This document shows positions 19,112-30,225 of a stretch of DNA of 64,000 bases, in pieces. The DNA comes from UBA7374 sp965660635 (GTDB lineage Bacteria; Verrucomicrobiota; Verrucomicrobiia; Opitutales; Coraliomargaritaceae): positions 1 through 64,000 of the forward strand of contig CBFIAS010000001.1 in NCBI GenBank assembly GCA_965660635.1, given 5' to 3'. The position numbers were made by a program, and so were the translations under genes. Within the stretch, counting starts at the first letter, position 1, and every line of letters starts with the position of its first letter. The notes beneath the pieces were generated by a model that made no database searches, was not told the DNA's origin, and worked only from the letters and a program-made list of their open reading frames with translations.

Positions 19112-19131
19112 AATCCCGGGCGCCCGGGATT
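19112..19131. repeat. 20-bp perfect palindrome
   Basis: A perfect 10+10 inverted repeat (half-site AATCCCGGGC) between the 5' end of the TPP riboswitch transcript and the divergent mutY gene. There is no T run on either side. It could be a protein-binding site or an insulating hairpin. Confidence 0.6.
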
Positions 19132-19179
19132 GCAAATGAAAAGTTGAAAGTGACGCCCAATCCGCTTCTTTTCCCTGCC

Positions 19180-20214
19180 ATGTCCGGGCCCGCCATCAAC
19201 CCAAAGAACTTCCGCAAGACGCTGGGGGATTGGTACGCGGCCAACCAGCGCCCCCTGCCCTGGCGGACCCGGCCCAGCCTCTACCGCACAGTTGTATCCG
19301 AGTTCATGGCGCAACAGACCCGGATTGCCACCATGCTACCCTACTTTGAACGGTGGATGATCCGCTTCCCTGACTTTGAAAGCCTGGCCAACGCCCCGGA
19401 GGAAGCTGTCCTCAAGCACTGGGAAGGACTCGGCTACTACAGCCGCGCCCGGAACCTCCACAAGCTGGCCAGGGAATACACAGTCCTGGAATCGAAGCCC
19501 GCCACCGCCGCAGAGTGGCAAGCCCTCCCCGGCATTGGCCCCTACACAGCGGCAGCGATCAGCTCAATCGCCCAAAACGTTCCGGCCGCCGTGGTCGATG
19601 GCAACGTTGTACGGATACTCACACGTTTGAGTGATAACCGCAGCGAGTTTTCCGGCAACGCCGAAGCGGTCAAAGACTGTACCCCCCTCGCCCAGGCCCT
19701 GCTCGATCCGGACAACCCCGGCGACCACAACCAGGCCATGATGGAGCTTGGAGCCACCATCTGCCTCAAACAAAAACCACTCTGCACAGTTTGCCCGGTC
19801 CTTTCACATTGCGCATCCGCCGCCGCAGGCGACCCCTCCGGCTTGCCCCGGATTCAACGGAAAGCCACCGAGAAAACCGAAATCCACCGGCTCTGGATCG
19901 TCCAATCCGGAAACATCCTGCTCCACCGCATCCCCGGGGACGCATCCCAACTGGCCGGTCAATACGAACTGCCCCGCCCGCAGGACCTGGACATCGAGGC
20001 CCCGGCAGGCACCCCGATCGCCACCCGCACCCGGGCCATCACCCACCGCCGCATCCGCGAGAAAATCCATGCCCACCGAATGAACGGACAAAGTCTCGCC
20101 GAAACCCTCCAGTGGATCCCCACCGGCAAACTCGACACCATCACACTCAGCGGCCCCCACCGCCGGTGGATCGGGGAACTCCTGCAAAAGCACAACCAGC
20201 CCGAAGACTCCTGA
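19180..20214 (+). CDS. mutY: A/G-specific adenine glycosylase MutY
   Basis: A 344-residue base-excision enzyme that removes A mispaired with 8-oxoG or G. Catalytic Glu41 lies in S-E-F-M-A-Q-Q-T-R. The helix-hairpin-helix LPGIGPYTAAAI is near 116-127, Asp140 is in VVDGNVVR, and the 4Fe-4S cluster cysteines are at 195, 202, 205 and 211 (C-x6-C-x2-C-x5-C). The C-terminal NUDIX-like 8-oxoG recognition part is short. A TTG start 12 codons upstream is possible; the ATG is preferred. Confidence 0.93.
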   Translation: MSGPAINPKNFRKTLGDWYAANQRPLPWRTRPSLYRTVVSEFMAQQTRIATMLPYFERWMIRFPDFESLANAPEEAVLKHWEGLGYYSRARNLHKLAREYTVLESKPATAAEWQALPGIGPYTAAAISSIAQNVPAAVVDGNVVRILTRLSDNRSEFSGNAEAVKDCTPLAQALLDPDNPGDHNQAMMELGATICLKQKPLCTVCPVLSHCASAAAGDPSGLPRIQRKATEKTEIHRLWIVQSGNILLHRIPGDASQLAGQYELPRPQDLDIEAPAGTPIATRTRAITHRRIREKIHAHRMNGQSLAETLQWIPTGKLDTITLSGPHRRWIGELLQKHNQPEDS

Positions 20215-20216
20215 TC

Positions 20217-20618
20217 ATGCCACAGACAAAAACATTCTCCGCTGAACACTTCGAGGTCCGCACCTCGACCATCCAAGGCGCCGGACTCGGCCTCTTCGCC
20301 AAGCAGACCATCGAAACCGGAGACACCATCGGTTACTACACCGGTGCGATTATCAATGAACAAGAGTTTCACAATCCGGACCGCCCGTTCTCCGCTTACC
20401 TGCTCTGGGTCACCCGCAACCACATTATCGTCGGCGAAGGCCCAAAAGCCAACTACACCCGCTACATCAACCACAGCAACCAGCCAAACGCGTTCCTCGT
20501 GGTCTCCACCCGCTGGAAAACCGCCCGCCTCGAAGCCATCCAGAAAATCCGCCCCGGAGAAGAGATCTTCTTCAACTACGGCGACGACTATTGGGACGAC
20601 GAATCCACCGGTTCATAA
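20217..20618 (+). CDS. Small SET-domain protein
   Basis: A 133-residue stand-alone SET domain. Motifs are G-A-G-L-G-L-F-A (21-28), Y-I-N-H-S-N-Q-P-N (83-91, the SAM-binding NHS) and G-E-E-I-F-F-N-Y-G (114-122, with the catalytic-type Tyr121). SET domains methylate protein lysines. Bacterial single-domain members have few known targets, so substrate is unassigned. The ATG is two bases after the mutY stop, so the two genes are co-translated. The post-SET cysteines of eukaryotic enzymes are absent. Confidence 0.8.
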   Translation: MPQTKTFSAEHFEVRTSTIQGAGLGLFAKQTIETGDTIGYYTGAIINEQEFHNPDRPFSAYLLWVTRNHIIVGEGPKANYTRYINHSNQPNAFLVVSTRWKTARLEAIQKIRPGEEIFFNYGDDYWDDESTGS

Positions 20619-20734
20619 AACCACGCGGACGCTAATCCCTCCCCGCATCGGAACTTGTCAGCTTCCCCGCGCTCTGTAGAAAGAAGAATTATCTCAGTTT
20701 CTTTCACGCCACCCCAAGCCAACCGGCATACACC

Positions 20735-22444
20735 ATGGATCCCGCCAAACTCTACCAAGGCATCGAAGAAGAAGACCGGCTCGCCATTGAAGCGATGCCG
20801 AGGGCCGAGCGCATCCCGCATCTGGCCACCCTCCAGAATGTCGCCACGCGCGCAAAACTAGCCGAAGTCGCCGAACTGGCCGGCATCCCCTACCTGGAGG
20901 AAATCGACCTGGTCGATAACCCAGCCGCCGTCCTGCCCCTGCGCCTGATCAACGAGTACCAGTGCGTGCCGATCAAAAACGGATTTCAGAATCACGCAGA
21001 TGAAGAAACGGACGAGGCTCCCGATGCGGACACTCCCATCCCGCTCGTCACCCTCTGGCCACCCGATACCCGCATGAACCGCTGGATCTACGCCGCCTGC
21101 GGACGCCAGCCAAAATGGTACCTCGGCGACCCCGAGCAAGTCAGCAACACCATCACACAGCGCTTCGGCGTCGGTGCCGGCAGCCTGGACGAGTCCGACA
21201 TCCTCTCCGCCGAGGCCGAAGCCGAGGAAGAGGAAGACGAAGACGCTGCCGTCATCCGCTTCGTCAACGAAGTCGTGCACAAAGCAGTCAACGACCGCGC
21301 CACCGACATCCACTTCGAGCCCCACCGCGATGAACTGCAGATCCGCTACCGGATCGACGGCGAGCTTGTCCCCATCCGAGTGCCCGACAACCTGATCAAG
21401 TTCCAGGATGCCATCATCTCCCGCCTGAAGATCATGGCCAAGCTCAACATCTCAGAAAAGCGCCGGCCACAGGACGGGCGGATCTCCTTCGGCGCGGGCG
21501 ACGCCGAACTCGATATCCGGATCTCCACCTTCCCCACCATGTACGGGGAAAGCGTCTCCCTGCGACTCCTCAACCAGAAGTCCAAGCCCCTCTCCATGCG
21601 CGAACTGGGACTGGCCGACGACGAGACCGTAAAGCTCGAGCGCGCGCTCGCCTCCCCCCACGGAATCATCCTCGTGACCGGTCCCACCGGCTCCGGCAAG
21701 TCAACCTCGCTGACTGCCTACATCCGGCTGATCAACAAGCCCGAGCGCCGCATCATCACAGTGGAAGACCCCGTTGAGTACGAAGTGCCCGGGGTCAACC
21801 AGACCCAGGTGCATCCGGAAATCGGCCTGACTTTCGCGCACTCCCTCCGCGCCGTTCTGCGCCAGGACCCGGACGTCATCATGGTCGGGGAAATCCGCGA
21901 CCGCGAAACCGCTGACATTGCCATCCGCGCCTCCCTCACCGGTCACCTCGTGCTCAGCACCCTCCACACCAATGACGCACCCGGCGCCCTTACCCGGCTG
22001 ACGGACATGGACATCGAGCCCTTCCTCATCGCCTCCTCCGTGGAGATGATCATCGCCCAGCGCCTCGTCCGTCGCCTCTGCCCCAACTGTGCGCAACCGG
22101 CCAACTACGACCCGGCACAGATCGAAGCCTTCCTCACCACCATGCGCCTTGACCTCGACGAAGCCAAATACGCGCACCTCGCCAAACAGCCCGTCGGCTG
22201 CGAACGCTGCCGAAACCTCGGCTTCCGCGGACGTGTCGGTATTTTCGAAATCCTTCGTATGTCTGAAGAGATTCACGAACACATCGTCAAGCGCGACTCC
22301 GCCCGATTGATTCGCCAGACTGCCGTCTCGCAAGGGATGCGTTCCCTGCAGAAAAGCGGCTGGGAACACATCAAGCGTGGCACCACGACCTTTGAAGAAG
22401 TCATGCGTTTCGCCGAAATGGAAGAGGCCGAAGAGCCGTCCTAG
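20735..22444 (+). CDS. GspE/PilB-family secretion or pilus-assembly ATPase
   Basis: A 569-residue hexameric-type ATPase. It shows a Walker A GPTGSGKST (316-324), an Asp-box ITVEDPVEYEV, the Walker B/His-box region VLRQDPDVIMVGEIRD and GHLVLSTLHTNDA, and the tetracysteine zinc motif C449-x2-C452 ... C489-x2-C492. An acidic patch (EAEEEEDEDAA) precedes the ATPase core. These features fit PilB (type IV pilus extension) or GspE (type II secretion). No pilin, pilC or secretin gene is adjacent, so the exact machine is open. Confidence 0.88.
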   Translation: MDPAKLYQGIEEEDRLAIEAMPRAERIPHLATLQNVATRAKLAEVAELAGIPYLEEIDLVDNPAAVLPLRLINEYQCVPIKNGFQNHADEETDEAPDADTPIPLVTLWPPDTRMNRWIYAACGRQPKWYLGDPEQVSNTITQRFGVGAGSLDESDILSAEAEAEEEEDEDAAVIRFVNEVVHKAVNDRATDIHFEPHRDELQIRYRIDGELVPIRVPDNLIKFQDAIISRLKIMAKLNISEKRRPQDGRISFGAGDAELDIRISTFPTMYGESVSLRLLNQKSKPLSMRELGLADDETVKLERALASPHGIILVTGPTGSGKSTSLTAYIRLINKPERRIITVEDPVEYEVPGVNQTQVHPEIGLTFAHSLRAVLRQDPDVIMVGEIRDRETADIAIRASLTGHLVLSTLHTNDAPGALTRLTDMDIEPFLIASSVEMIIAQRLVRRLCPNCAQPANYDPAQIEAFLTTMRLDLDEAKYAHLAKQPVGCERCRNLGFRGRVGIFEILRMSEEIHEHIVKRDSARLIRQTAVSQGMRSLQKSGWEHIKRGTTTFEEVMRFAEMEEAEEPS

Positions 22445-22683
22445 CGACTCGCCTCGATCTCGCGCATGCGCTGACGCTCCTTGTCGAAGCGCTCCCGCTT
22501 GCAACTGCAGTGCGGGCAGAGAGGCGAGTTGTAGACCAGGGCCATCCGCTCGTGCAGCTTGAGCGGCCGCTGCTGCCCCTTTTCCACCAGACGAAGCGCC
22601 GTGCCGCAGCTCGGCACCACCGCGCCGATTACCCCGTAAACCATGTCACCGAGGGTACGTTTCGAATTCGATTGCTTCGTCAT
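22441..22683 (-). CDS. Small hypothetical protein with C-terminal Cys cluster
   Basis: An 80-residue protein starting MTKQSNSKRTL. It has one hydrophobic segment (MVYGVIGAVVPSCGTALRLV) and a charged C-terminal region with C-P-H-C-S-C-K-R-E-R-F. The cysteine knuckle could bind a metal. Its stop overlaps the last bases of the convergent ATPase gene. The family is not recognised. Coding is supported only by the ATG and its composition, so confidence is moderate. Confidence 0.5.
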   Translation of the reverse strand: MTKQSNSKRTLGDMVYGVIGAVVPSCGTALRLVEKGQQRPLKLHERMALVYNSPLCPHCSCKRERFDKERQRMREIEASR

Positions 22684-22802
22684 ATACAAAAAGACATGTA
22701 GCCAAAAATCCCGTTCTTTCCAGTTTCTTTCCTGATTTTCTACAGACTGTGCAATTCGCAGCCCGGCTTGAAACAAGCGTCCATTTCTGGCAAACCAACA
22801 CC

Positions 22803-24278
22803 ATGCCCGTCCATGCCCTGAGAAAGCTCCTTCTCCTCCTAGCCGCCAGCAGCGTTCTGGCAGGCACCCAGGCGCTTGCCGCCGACGCCGCACAATACCG
22901 GGCCGACCTCTACTACAACCTGGCGGAGGGCAACTACCGCCTCGGCGACATCGAAGCAGCCAGCCGCGTGATCGACCAGATCCTCCGCATCCAACCCCGC
23001 CATGAGGCCGCCCTCCAACTCCAGCAACGCATCAAGTCTGGCCCGTCACAATCGAACCCGGCAGCCCCCCCGGCCGGGACCACCCCGCCAGGGCTAGACG
23101 CCCTGGCAAACCAGTCCACCCTCGCCACCCTGGGCCGCGCTATCGAAGCCGACCCCGCCATGCAGGATCTCGCCAACTACCTGCGCGGAAGAGCCGCCCT
23201 GGCCAAAGGCCGCGCCGGCACTGCCCGGGAGCACTTCGAAAAGGCCCTTCGCCAACTGCCCGCGCCCGATGATCCCCTCCGGCCACACATCCTCTTCCAC
23301 CACGCCCTTTGCCTCGAAAGACTCAACCGCCCGCAACGCGCCGAAGCCGGTCTGCTCGCCGCCCTTGAAGCGGGATACCTCCCCGAGTCACAGGCCGACG
23401 CCCTTCAGGCCGCCCGCATCCTCCTCCGCATCGGCCAGCACGAGCGAGCCCGGCCCATCCTTGAAGCCATCGCCCTGAACCACCCCGATCCCACGCCCCA
23501 GGCCTGGGCCATGCTGGGCCGCGCCCACCAGGCCGCCAACCTGCACAAACGGGCGGTCAGCGCCTACAGCCAATCCCTCCAGCTATCCCCCGACCAGCCA
23601 GGAACCCTCGCCCTGCGGGCCGGCCTCCTCCGACGCCTCGGACAACTCGATCAAGCCGAGGCCGACTACCAGAGCGCCCTTCAACACGCCCCCGAAGACC
23701 CCGCCATTCACTACGCCCTCGGCCTGCTGCAAATCCGGCTGGGCAAAATTGAACAAGCCCGCCAAAGCCTCCGGCAAGCATGCAAAAGCGAACCGGCCCC
23801 GCAGATGACCCGCCTTCTCCTCGCCCTCCTCGCCCACGCCCAAGGCGATCTTCCCCATGCCAGGCGCCACCTCGCCCAATACCTCGAGACCGCCCCGCCA
23901 GAGCAGCACAACGAGACCGCCTTCCTCCTCGACTACAACCTCGCCTCCGCCGCCGGAAAACGCGAGCAAGCCATCCACACCCTCCGCCAGCGAGCCGAAG
24001 CAACCGGGGCATCCGCCAGCCTCGGCGCCTACCTCGCCTACTGCACTGGACAGAAGACCCGCAAGGAACTGCTCGACCTGGCCGGAAAAGCCCCGGCCCC
24101 CGGCCAGGCAAGAAAACAGATCTGCGAAACCGCCTACTGGATGGCCCAGCACCAGGCCTACGCTGACCATGCAGGATATAGCCGCGAACTCCTGCAGATC
24201 GCCCGGCGCAACGGCTCGCCCGAATGGATCGAGCACCAACTCGCCGAATGGCAACTCCAGTATCGCACCTCCGAATAA
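22803..24278 (+). CDS. Exported tetratricopeptide-repeat protein
   Basis: A 491-residue protein with a signal peptide (MPVHALRKLLLLLAASSVLA, cleavage near ALAADA). An Ala/Leu-rich helical body contains several TPR units, such as AWAMLGRAHQAANLHKRAVS, LALRAGLLRRLGQLDQAEAD and IHYALGLLQIRLGKIEQARQ. A Pro-rich linker near residues 80-100 separates an N-terminal TPR pair from the rest. TPR proteins act as scaffolds, and the partner here is unknown. The start is the ATG of the signal peptide. It is divergent from the 80-residue gene. Confidence 0.78.
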   Translation: MPVHALRKLLLLLAASSVLAGTQALAADAAQYRADLYYNLAEGNYRLGDIEAASRVIDQILRIQPRHEAALQLQQRIKSGPSQSNPAAPPAGTTPPGLDALANQSTLATLGRAIEADPAMQDLANYLRGRAALAKGRAGTAREHFEKALRQLPAPDDPLRPHILFHHALCLERLNRPQRAEAGLLAALEAGYLPESQADALQAARILLRIGQHERARPILEAIALNHPDPTPQAWAMLGRAHQAANLHKRAVSAYSQSLQLSPDQPGTLALRAGLLRRLGQLDQAEADYQSALQHAPEDPAIHYALGLLQIRLGKIEQARQSLRQACKSEPAPQMTRLLLALLAHAQGDLPHARRHLAQYLETAPPEQHNETAFLLDYNLASAAGKREQAIHTLRQRAEATGASASLGAYLAYCTGQKTRKELLDLAGKAPAPGQARKQICETAYWMAQHQAYADHAGYSRELLQIARRNGSPEWIEHQLAEWQLQYRTSE

Positions 24279-24382
24279 TGCAGTTGTTTTTTGCTTGCCC
24301 CCGCCACGCAAAACCCCAGCTTCCTCACCTTCAGCGCCAGAACGCGCCCTGCGAAGAGCCCGTTCCATGGTTGCCCGCTATC

Positions 24383-24425
<43 letters not shown>

Positions 24426-24472
24426 GCTCCGGAAGTCCGGAGTCCAACAGCCATGAATCACATCGAAAAACA

Positions 24473-24745
24473 ATGCCAGAAGACACCACCGTAAACAAAG
24501 CAGAAATCATCAAGGAGTTCGGCGCCAACGAGCAAGACACCGGCTCCTGCGAAGTGCAGATCGCCCTGCTCACCGCCCGCGTCAAGCACCTCACCGAGCA
24601 CCTGCGTGACAACCGCAAAGACTTCCACTCCCGCCGCGGACTCATCGCCATGACCGCCCGCCGGCGCAAGCTCCTCGACTACCTCAAGCGCACGGACTTC
24701 AACCGCTACACTGCGATCCTCGAGAAGCTCAAGCTGCGCCGATAG
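24473..24745 (+). CDS. rpsO: 30S ribosomal protein S15
   Basis: A 90-residue S15, the usual size. The core DTGSCEVQIALLTARVKHLTEHL ... DFHSRRGL ... MTARRRKLLDYLKR is unmistakable. The start is chosen at MPEDTTVNKAEI because longer in-frame starts would run into the TPR gene. The rpsO-pnp order is the widely conserved arrangement. The ~190-base leader has GC-rich inverted repeats that could support autoregulation. Confidence 0.95.
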   Translation: MPEDTTVNKAEIIKEFGANEQDTGSCEVQIALLTARVKHLTEHLRDNRKDFHSRRGLIAMTARRRKLLDYLKRTDFNRYTAILEKLKLRR

Positions 24746-24761
24746 GCCTACCCTCTTTCCT

Positions 24762-24792
24762 GCCGGATCCCGCCAACGGGCTCCGGCTTTTT
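24762..24792 (+). terminator. Terminator between rpsO and pnp
   Basis: GCCGGATCCC pairs with GGGCTCCGGC (one mismatch) around GCCAAC and is followed by TTTTTCTTTT. It would end or attenuate transcription before pnp. Confidence 0.8.
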
Positions 24793-24896
24793 CTTTTCGC
24801 AAACCGCCCGCCAACGCAGGCGCTTGCCCCAAACGGCAGCCCGGACAGGTCCGATCCCTGCACTGCCAAGCATAGAAACCGAAAACAACGCATCCA

Positions 24897-27077
<2,181 letters not shown>

Positions 27078-27104
27078 GCTCCAATCCGCTTCATTCTTTA
27101 ACCA

Positions 27105-27135
27105 ACGGCCGCTCAAATCGAGTGGCCGTTTTTTT
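27105..27135 (+). terminator. Terminator after pnp
   Basis: ACGGCCGCTC-AAATC-GAGTGGCCGT forms a ten-pair stem with one G-U, followed by seven or more T. Confidence 0.9.
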
Positions 27136-27276
27136 GGCTTTTTTCAAAATTACCACCAAAACAAGGCACATACCTAAATGCTCAAATCAGAGAAATTAAA
27201 TGTTTTGACTCATGAAATATTAGCTGACATGGCTCATTCATTATAAAAATCAACATACATGCATGTAGTATCGTGA

Positions 27277-27549
27277 ATGGAAAAAACTAGTCTAGTGAAC
27301 GTAATTCTGGATGCAATCACTACCCGGGGGGAATTGTTTTCCGGCTTCACATTAGGAGCAATTTTCGTGTATTTTATTACCCGCGGAGTGGCCAAAGAAC
27401 GCTTGCATACAATTCGCTGTCTACAGGAACGAGAAAAACACTTGGACAAACAAAACCGGCAGAAAGATGAACGCATCGACAGGCTGCACGACCAAATGCC
27501 CCTAACGCCGAATACAACCCCGAATACCAAAGAGAAGAATGATGACTGA
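27277..27549 (+). CDS. Small membrane protein with coiled-coil tail (first of two-gene cassette)
   Basis: A 90-residue protein. One transmembrane helix (GFTLGAIFVYFITRGV, about 23-38) is followed by a highly charged helix with heptad character (CLQEREKHLDKQNRQKDERI) and a Thr/Pro/Asn tail. It has no signal peptide and no recognised family. The last 11 bases overlap the next gene, so the two are translationally coupled. The 140 bases upstream are AT-rich compared with the flanks, which suggests acquired DNA. Confidence 0.55.
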   Translation: MEKTSLVNVILDAITTRGELFSGFTLGAIFVYFITRGVAKERLHTIRCLQEREKHLDKQNRQKDERIDRLHDQMPLTPNTTPNTKEKNDD

Positions 27550-28093
27550 AATGATTACATTGATAATGCTGGCTCTGCTGGCATCCCCTTGGCTCATCCA
27601 ATATTGGTGTGCCCGGCGCAAGCACATGATACTGGAGCAAGAGTGCCGGATGTCTGAGGCGATGGCGGAGATGGAAGAACTCATGCTGGAAGCGGAAGTA
27701 AAGAAGGGGGATCTCTTTCACGACGACGTGTACCGGATCATGCGTGCCATACAGAGTCGTCGCAGATACGGCATTGGGCTCAAGAAGCTGTCAGTTGAAG
27801 AAGCCCGCAAATCCCGCAGGAACGCGCAACGCTTGAAGTCGGAACTTGCGGGGAGCAAGCGTTTGCTCTCCGTTTCATCAAAGTTTCTTTCTGGATATAT
27901 TCACGCAGCACGGATCAGCTGCCCGGTTCGATTCTATCTGGCTTTTGGCTACATCCTAATTCTGAACGGTCTACTGCAAGTTTTTTTAGCGGCTCTTCGA
28001 CACATCGATCAGGCGAAAGAGGATTTCCATACGTTGAAGCAGGATGCTAAGTTCCAGCTTTTGGCAGAATCAAGATCCACTCAGTGCAGCTAG
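27539..28093 (+). CDS. Two-helix membrane protein of unknown family (second of cassette)
   Basis: A 184-residue protein with an N-terminal transmembrane helix (ITLIMLALLASPWLIQYW), a long charged helical segment rich in Arg/Glu/Lys, and a second hydrophobic helix near 132-152 (FYLAFGYILILNGLLQVFLA). The middle part would face the cytoplasm if both ends are membrane-anchored. There is no recognised motif. The start overlaps the preceding small membrane gene; the stop lies 4 bases from the convergent pseudouridine synthase gene. Confidence 0.6.
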   Translation: MMTEMITLIMLALLASPWLIQYWCARRKHMILEQECRMSEAMAEMEELMLEAEVKKGDLFHDDVYRIMRAIQSRRRYGIGLKKLSVEEARKSRRNAQRLKSELAGSKRLLSVSSKFLSGYIHAARISCPVRFYLAFGYILILNGLLQVFLAALRHIDQAKEDFHTLKQDAKFQLLAESRSTQCS

Positions 28094-28097
28094 CTGA

Positions 28098-28868
28098 TTA
28101 AAATACAGTTGAGAGCCCCATCGCCTGTTCGCAGAACTCCTGCATGTCCGCCAACAGCGGAGCCTCCAGGATTTCCGGCCCTTCCGGGAAGGCAAACTCG
28201 TAGCGGCGGCAATGCAGCGCCTGCCGGTTGAGCGGCAACGCCGCCTCGTGGCGGGCCGTCCAACCACTCTCAATAAAATCCAGATAAAGCGTTTCGTCCG
28301 GCCCATAGAGCTTGTCCCCCGTAACCGGATGCCCCATCCAGAGGGCATGCACCCGTATCTGGTGCTTCCGCCCGGTCTCCGGCTCGACCCCGGCCAGCGT
28401 ACGGCCCCCTCCATGCGCCAGCGGGCTAAACAACGTGGCCGCTTCCTGCCCGCCCCCGTGCTCCAGCACCCGGTTCTTCACATGCACCAGACTTTTCCGG
28501 CAGCGACCAATCGGCTGCTCCACCCGCACGGTCTCCCGCAAATCCCCTTCCAGGATCGCCAGATACTGCTTCTTAACCCGCCGTTCCTGAATCGCCATCT
28601 GGTATTTGCGGGCTACCGCCGGACGTTTAGCAAAGACTACCAGGCCGCTCGTCTCCCGGTCCAGACGGGCCACGAGATGGAGCTTTTCCGCTCCAGTGTG
28701 GACGCGCACCGCACCAACCAGACTGGACAGGGGACCGTTCTTTGACGGGTGGCAGACCAGCCAGCCCGGCTTGTTGACAACAAGCAAATCCTCGTCGTCG
28801 CGCAGTATCCACTGCGGCAGCTCCTCCAGATCAACCAGCGGCGCGTCGGCTCCCGTTTCCTTGTTCAT
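28098..28868 (-). CDS. RluA/RluD-family pseudouridine synthase
   Basis: A 256-residue RNA pseudouridine synthase without an S4 domain. The catalytic motif A-R-L-D-R-E-T-S-G has Asp70. Other family blocks are the D-E-D-L-L-V-V-N-K-P-G-W-L-V segment, the E-P-E-T-G-R-K-H-Q-I-R-V-H motif and G-H-P-V-T-G-D-K-L-Y-G. The target (23S rRNA or tRNA) cannot be set from sequence. The ATG at 28868 overlaps the SDR stop by four bases, so the pair forms an operon. Confidence 0.88.
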   Translation of the reverse strand: MNKETGADAPLVDLEELPQWILRDDEDLLVVNKPGWLVCHPSKNGPLSSLVGAVRVHTGAEKLHLVARLDRETSGLVVFAKRPAVARKYQMAIQERRVKKQYLAILEGDLRETVRVEQPIGRCRKSLVHVKNRVLEHGGGQEAATLFSPLAHGGGRTLAGVEPETGRKHQIRVHALWMGHPVTGDKLYGPDETLYLDFIESGWTARHEAALPLNRQALHCRRYEFAFPEGPEILEAPLLADMQEFCEQAMGLSTVF

Positions 28869-29689
28869 TTCCGGTATTGCTCCAGACGCAGCCGGGCCAA
28901 GGCCGCACCCGCCACACGGGTTGCCAACACCTTTGGAAACAAACTGCCAAAAGCAGCGATCAGCCGGTTTTTCCAGCCGGTCACGACCAGCCGGCGCCCT
29001 TTGGCCAGCGCCTCCAGAGTCTGCTCCGCCACCGTCTCCGCACCCATGTCCAGCCACCGGTTCAATCCGCCCTCCAGCGGCGGGCTCTCAAACCCGGCCG
29101 CCCGGAAGAAATTCGACCGCGTCGGCCCCGGGCAAACCGCCAGGGCCTGCACCCCGCTGTCCTCCAGATCCTCCGCCAGGGCCAGAGACCAATGCAACAC
29201 AAAGGCCTTCGTCGCCCCGTAGGTAGCCATCCCCGGCGTCGGCTGGAAAGCCGCCGTCGAGGCGATGTTCACCACCGCCCCGCCCCGCTCCTGCAAGCGC
29301 GGCAGCAGCCGCAGCGTCAAATCAACCAGCGCGCGCATGTTCAAATCCATCATCCCCAGCTGCTTCCCCGCATCCAGACTGCCCATCGGGCCGTAGTCCC
29401 CGAATCCGCTGTTGTTGATCAAGACCAGTTCTCCCGCCGGTGCACCCCCCAGAAAAACCTCCAGATCCCCCGCCACAGCCTCCAGCGCGTCCGCCTCACG
29501 CAGATCAACCGGGAAATGATGGAAATTCTCCCCCGGAAAAAATTCCGGTTTTTTCCGGGAAAGGTTGCAAACCGCCAGCCGGTCGTTTACTTTGTAAATT
29601 GCTTTGATAAGAGCGCTGCCAATTCCCGAAGATCCGCCCGTGACAATGACCACGGACACGCGGTTGAAATATTCTGAAGGACTTGGCAT
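28865..29689 (-). CDS. Short-chain dehydrogenase/reductase
   Basis: A 274-residue classical SDR. The cofactor motif is TGGSSGIG (17-24), followed by an NNSGFG segment where NNAG is usual, catalytic Ser144, and Y157-G-A-T-K161. The middle segment ...GMATYGATKAFVLHWSLALAEDL is typical of the YqjQ/DltE-like subgroup. The substrate is unknown. The start at MPSPSEYF is preferred; longer starts would overlap the divergent hpf leader. Confidence 0.88.
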   Translation of the reverse strand: MPSPSEYFNRVSVVIVTGGSSGIGSALIKAIYKVNDRLAVCNLSRKKPEFFPGENFHHFPVDLREADALEAVAGDLEVFLGGAPAGELVLINNSGFGDYGPMGSLDAGKQLGMMDLNMRALVDLTLRLLPRLQERGGAVVNIASTAAFQPTPGMATYGATKAFVLHWSLALAEDLEDSGVQALAVCPGPTRSNFFRAAGFESPPLEGGLNRWLDMGAETVAEQTLEALAKGRRLVVTGWKNRLIAAFGSLFPKVLATRVAGAALARLRLEQYRK

Positions 29690-29768
29690 TTTTTGTGCAC
29701 TCTTGGATCGAAGCGACGGCGCCGACGGTGCCGCCCTCACCAGAACCAATCAAAGAAAGGAACAACAC

Positions 29769-30134
29769 ATGAAGCAGCACGATGTCATCATCTCCGGTCT
29801 GAACATGGATCTCACCGACGCAATCAAAAACATGGTAGAGGCCAAGGTGGAAAAACTCTACGAACACCAGGAGAACATCGTCCGAATGCGGGTAGAGCTG
29901 CAATACGACAGCCACAACAAGTCCCACCAGAAGGAGTTTATCGCCAAGGGGCACCTCGAAGTGCGCGGCAACGACCATATTTGCAGCGCAGCCACAGACG
30001 ACCTCTACAAGTCTATCGACCAGATGGTGCAGAAGCTGGACCGCATGGTGCGCCGCCGCTCCCGCCTCCAGCGGGTCAAGCGCAAGGACACCCACACCGT
30101 CGAAATCCCCGCCGTCATCCCCAAGGCCGTCTAG
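29769..30134 (+). CDS. hpf: Ribosome hibernation-promoting factor (short HPF/YfiA type)
   Basis: A 121-residue protein with the beta-alpha-beta-beta-beta-alpha fold of ribosome-associated HPF. It starts I-I-S-G-L-N-M-D-L-T-D-A-I, continues Y-E-H-Q-E-N-I-V-R-M-R-V and ends with the long helix D-D-L-Y-K-S-I-D-Q-M-V-Q-K-L-D-R then a basic R-R-R-S-R-L-Q-R. It lacks the long-HPF C-terminal dimerisation domain. The start has a good Shine-Dalgarno (AAAGGA) nine bases upstream, which is unusual in this window and fixes the ATG. Confidence 0.9.
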   Translation: MKQHDVIISGLNMDLTDAIKNMVEAKVEKLYEHQENIVRMRVELQYDSHNKSHQKEFIAKGHLEVRGNDHICSAATDDLYKSIDQMVQKLDRMVRRRSRLQRVKRKDTHTVEIPAVIPKAV

Positions 30135-30225
30135 CCGTCCGCTCCACTGCCTTGCAAAAACAGCCCTTCGCTGCCCGTCAGCGCCGGGCTTGCTTTTTCC
30201 CGACATTCAGGCATTACTCCAACAC

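Noticed and set aside
29604..29768. Longer N-terminus for HPF
   Set aside because: The extension would cover the divergent SDR start and leader. The ATG at 29769 has the Shine-Dalgarno and matches family length.
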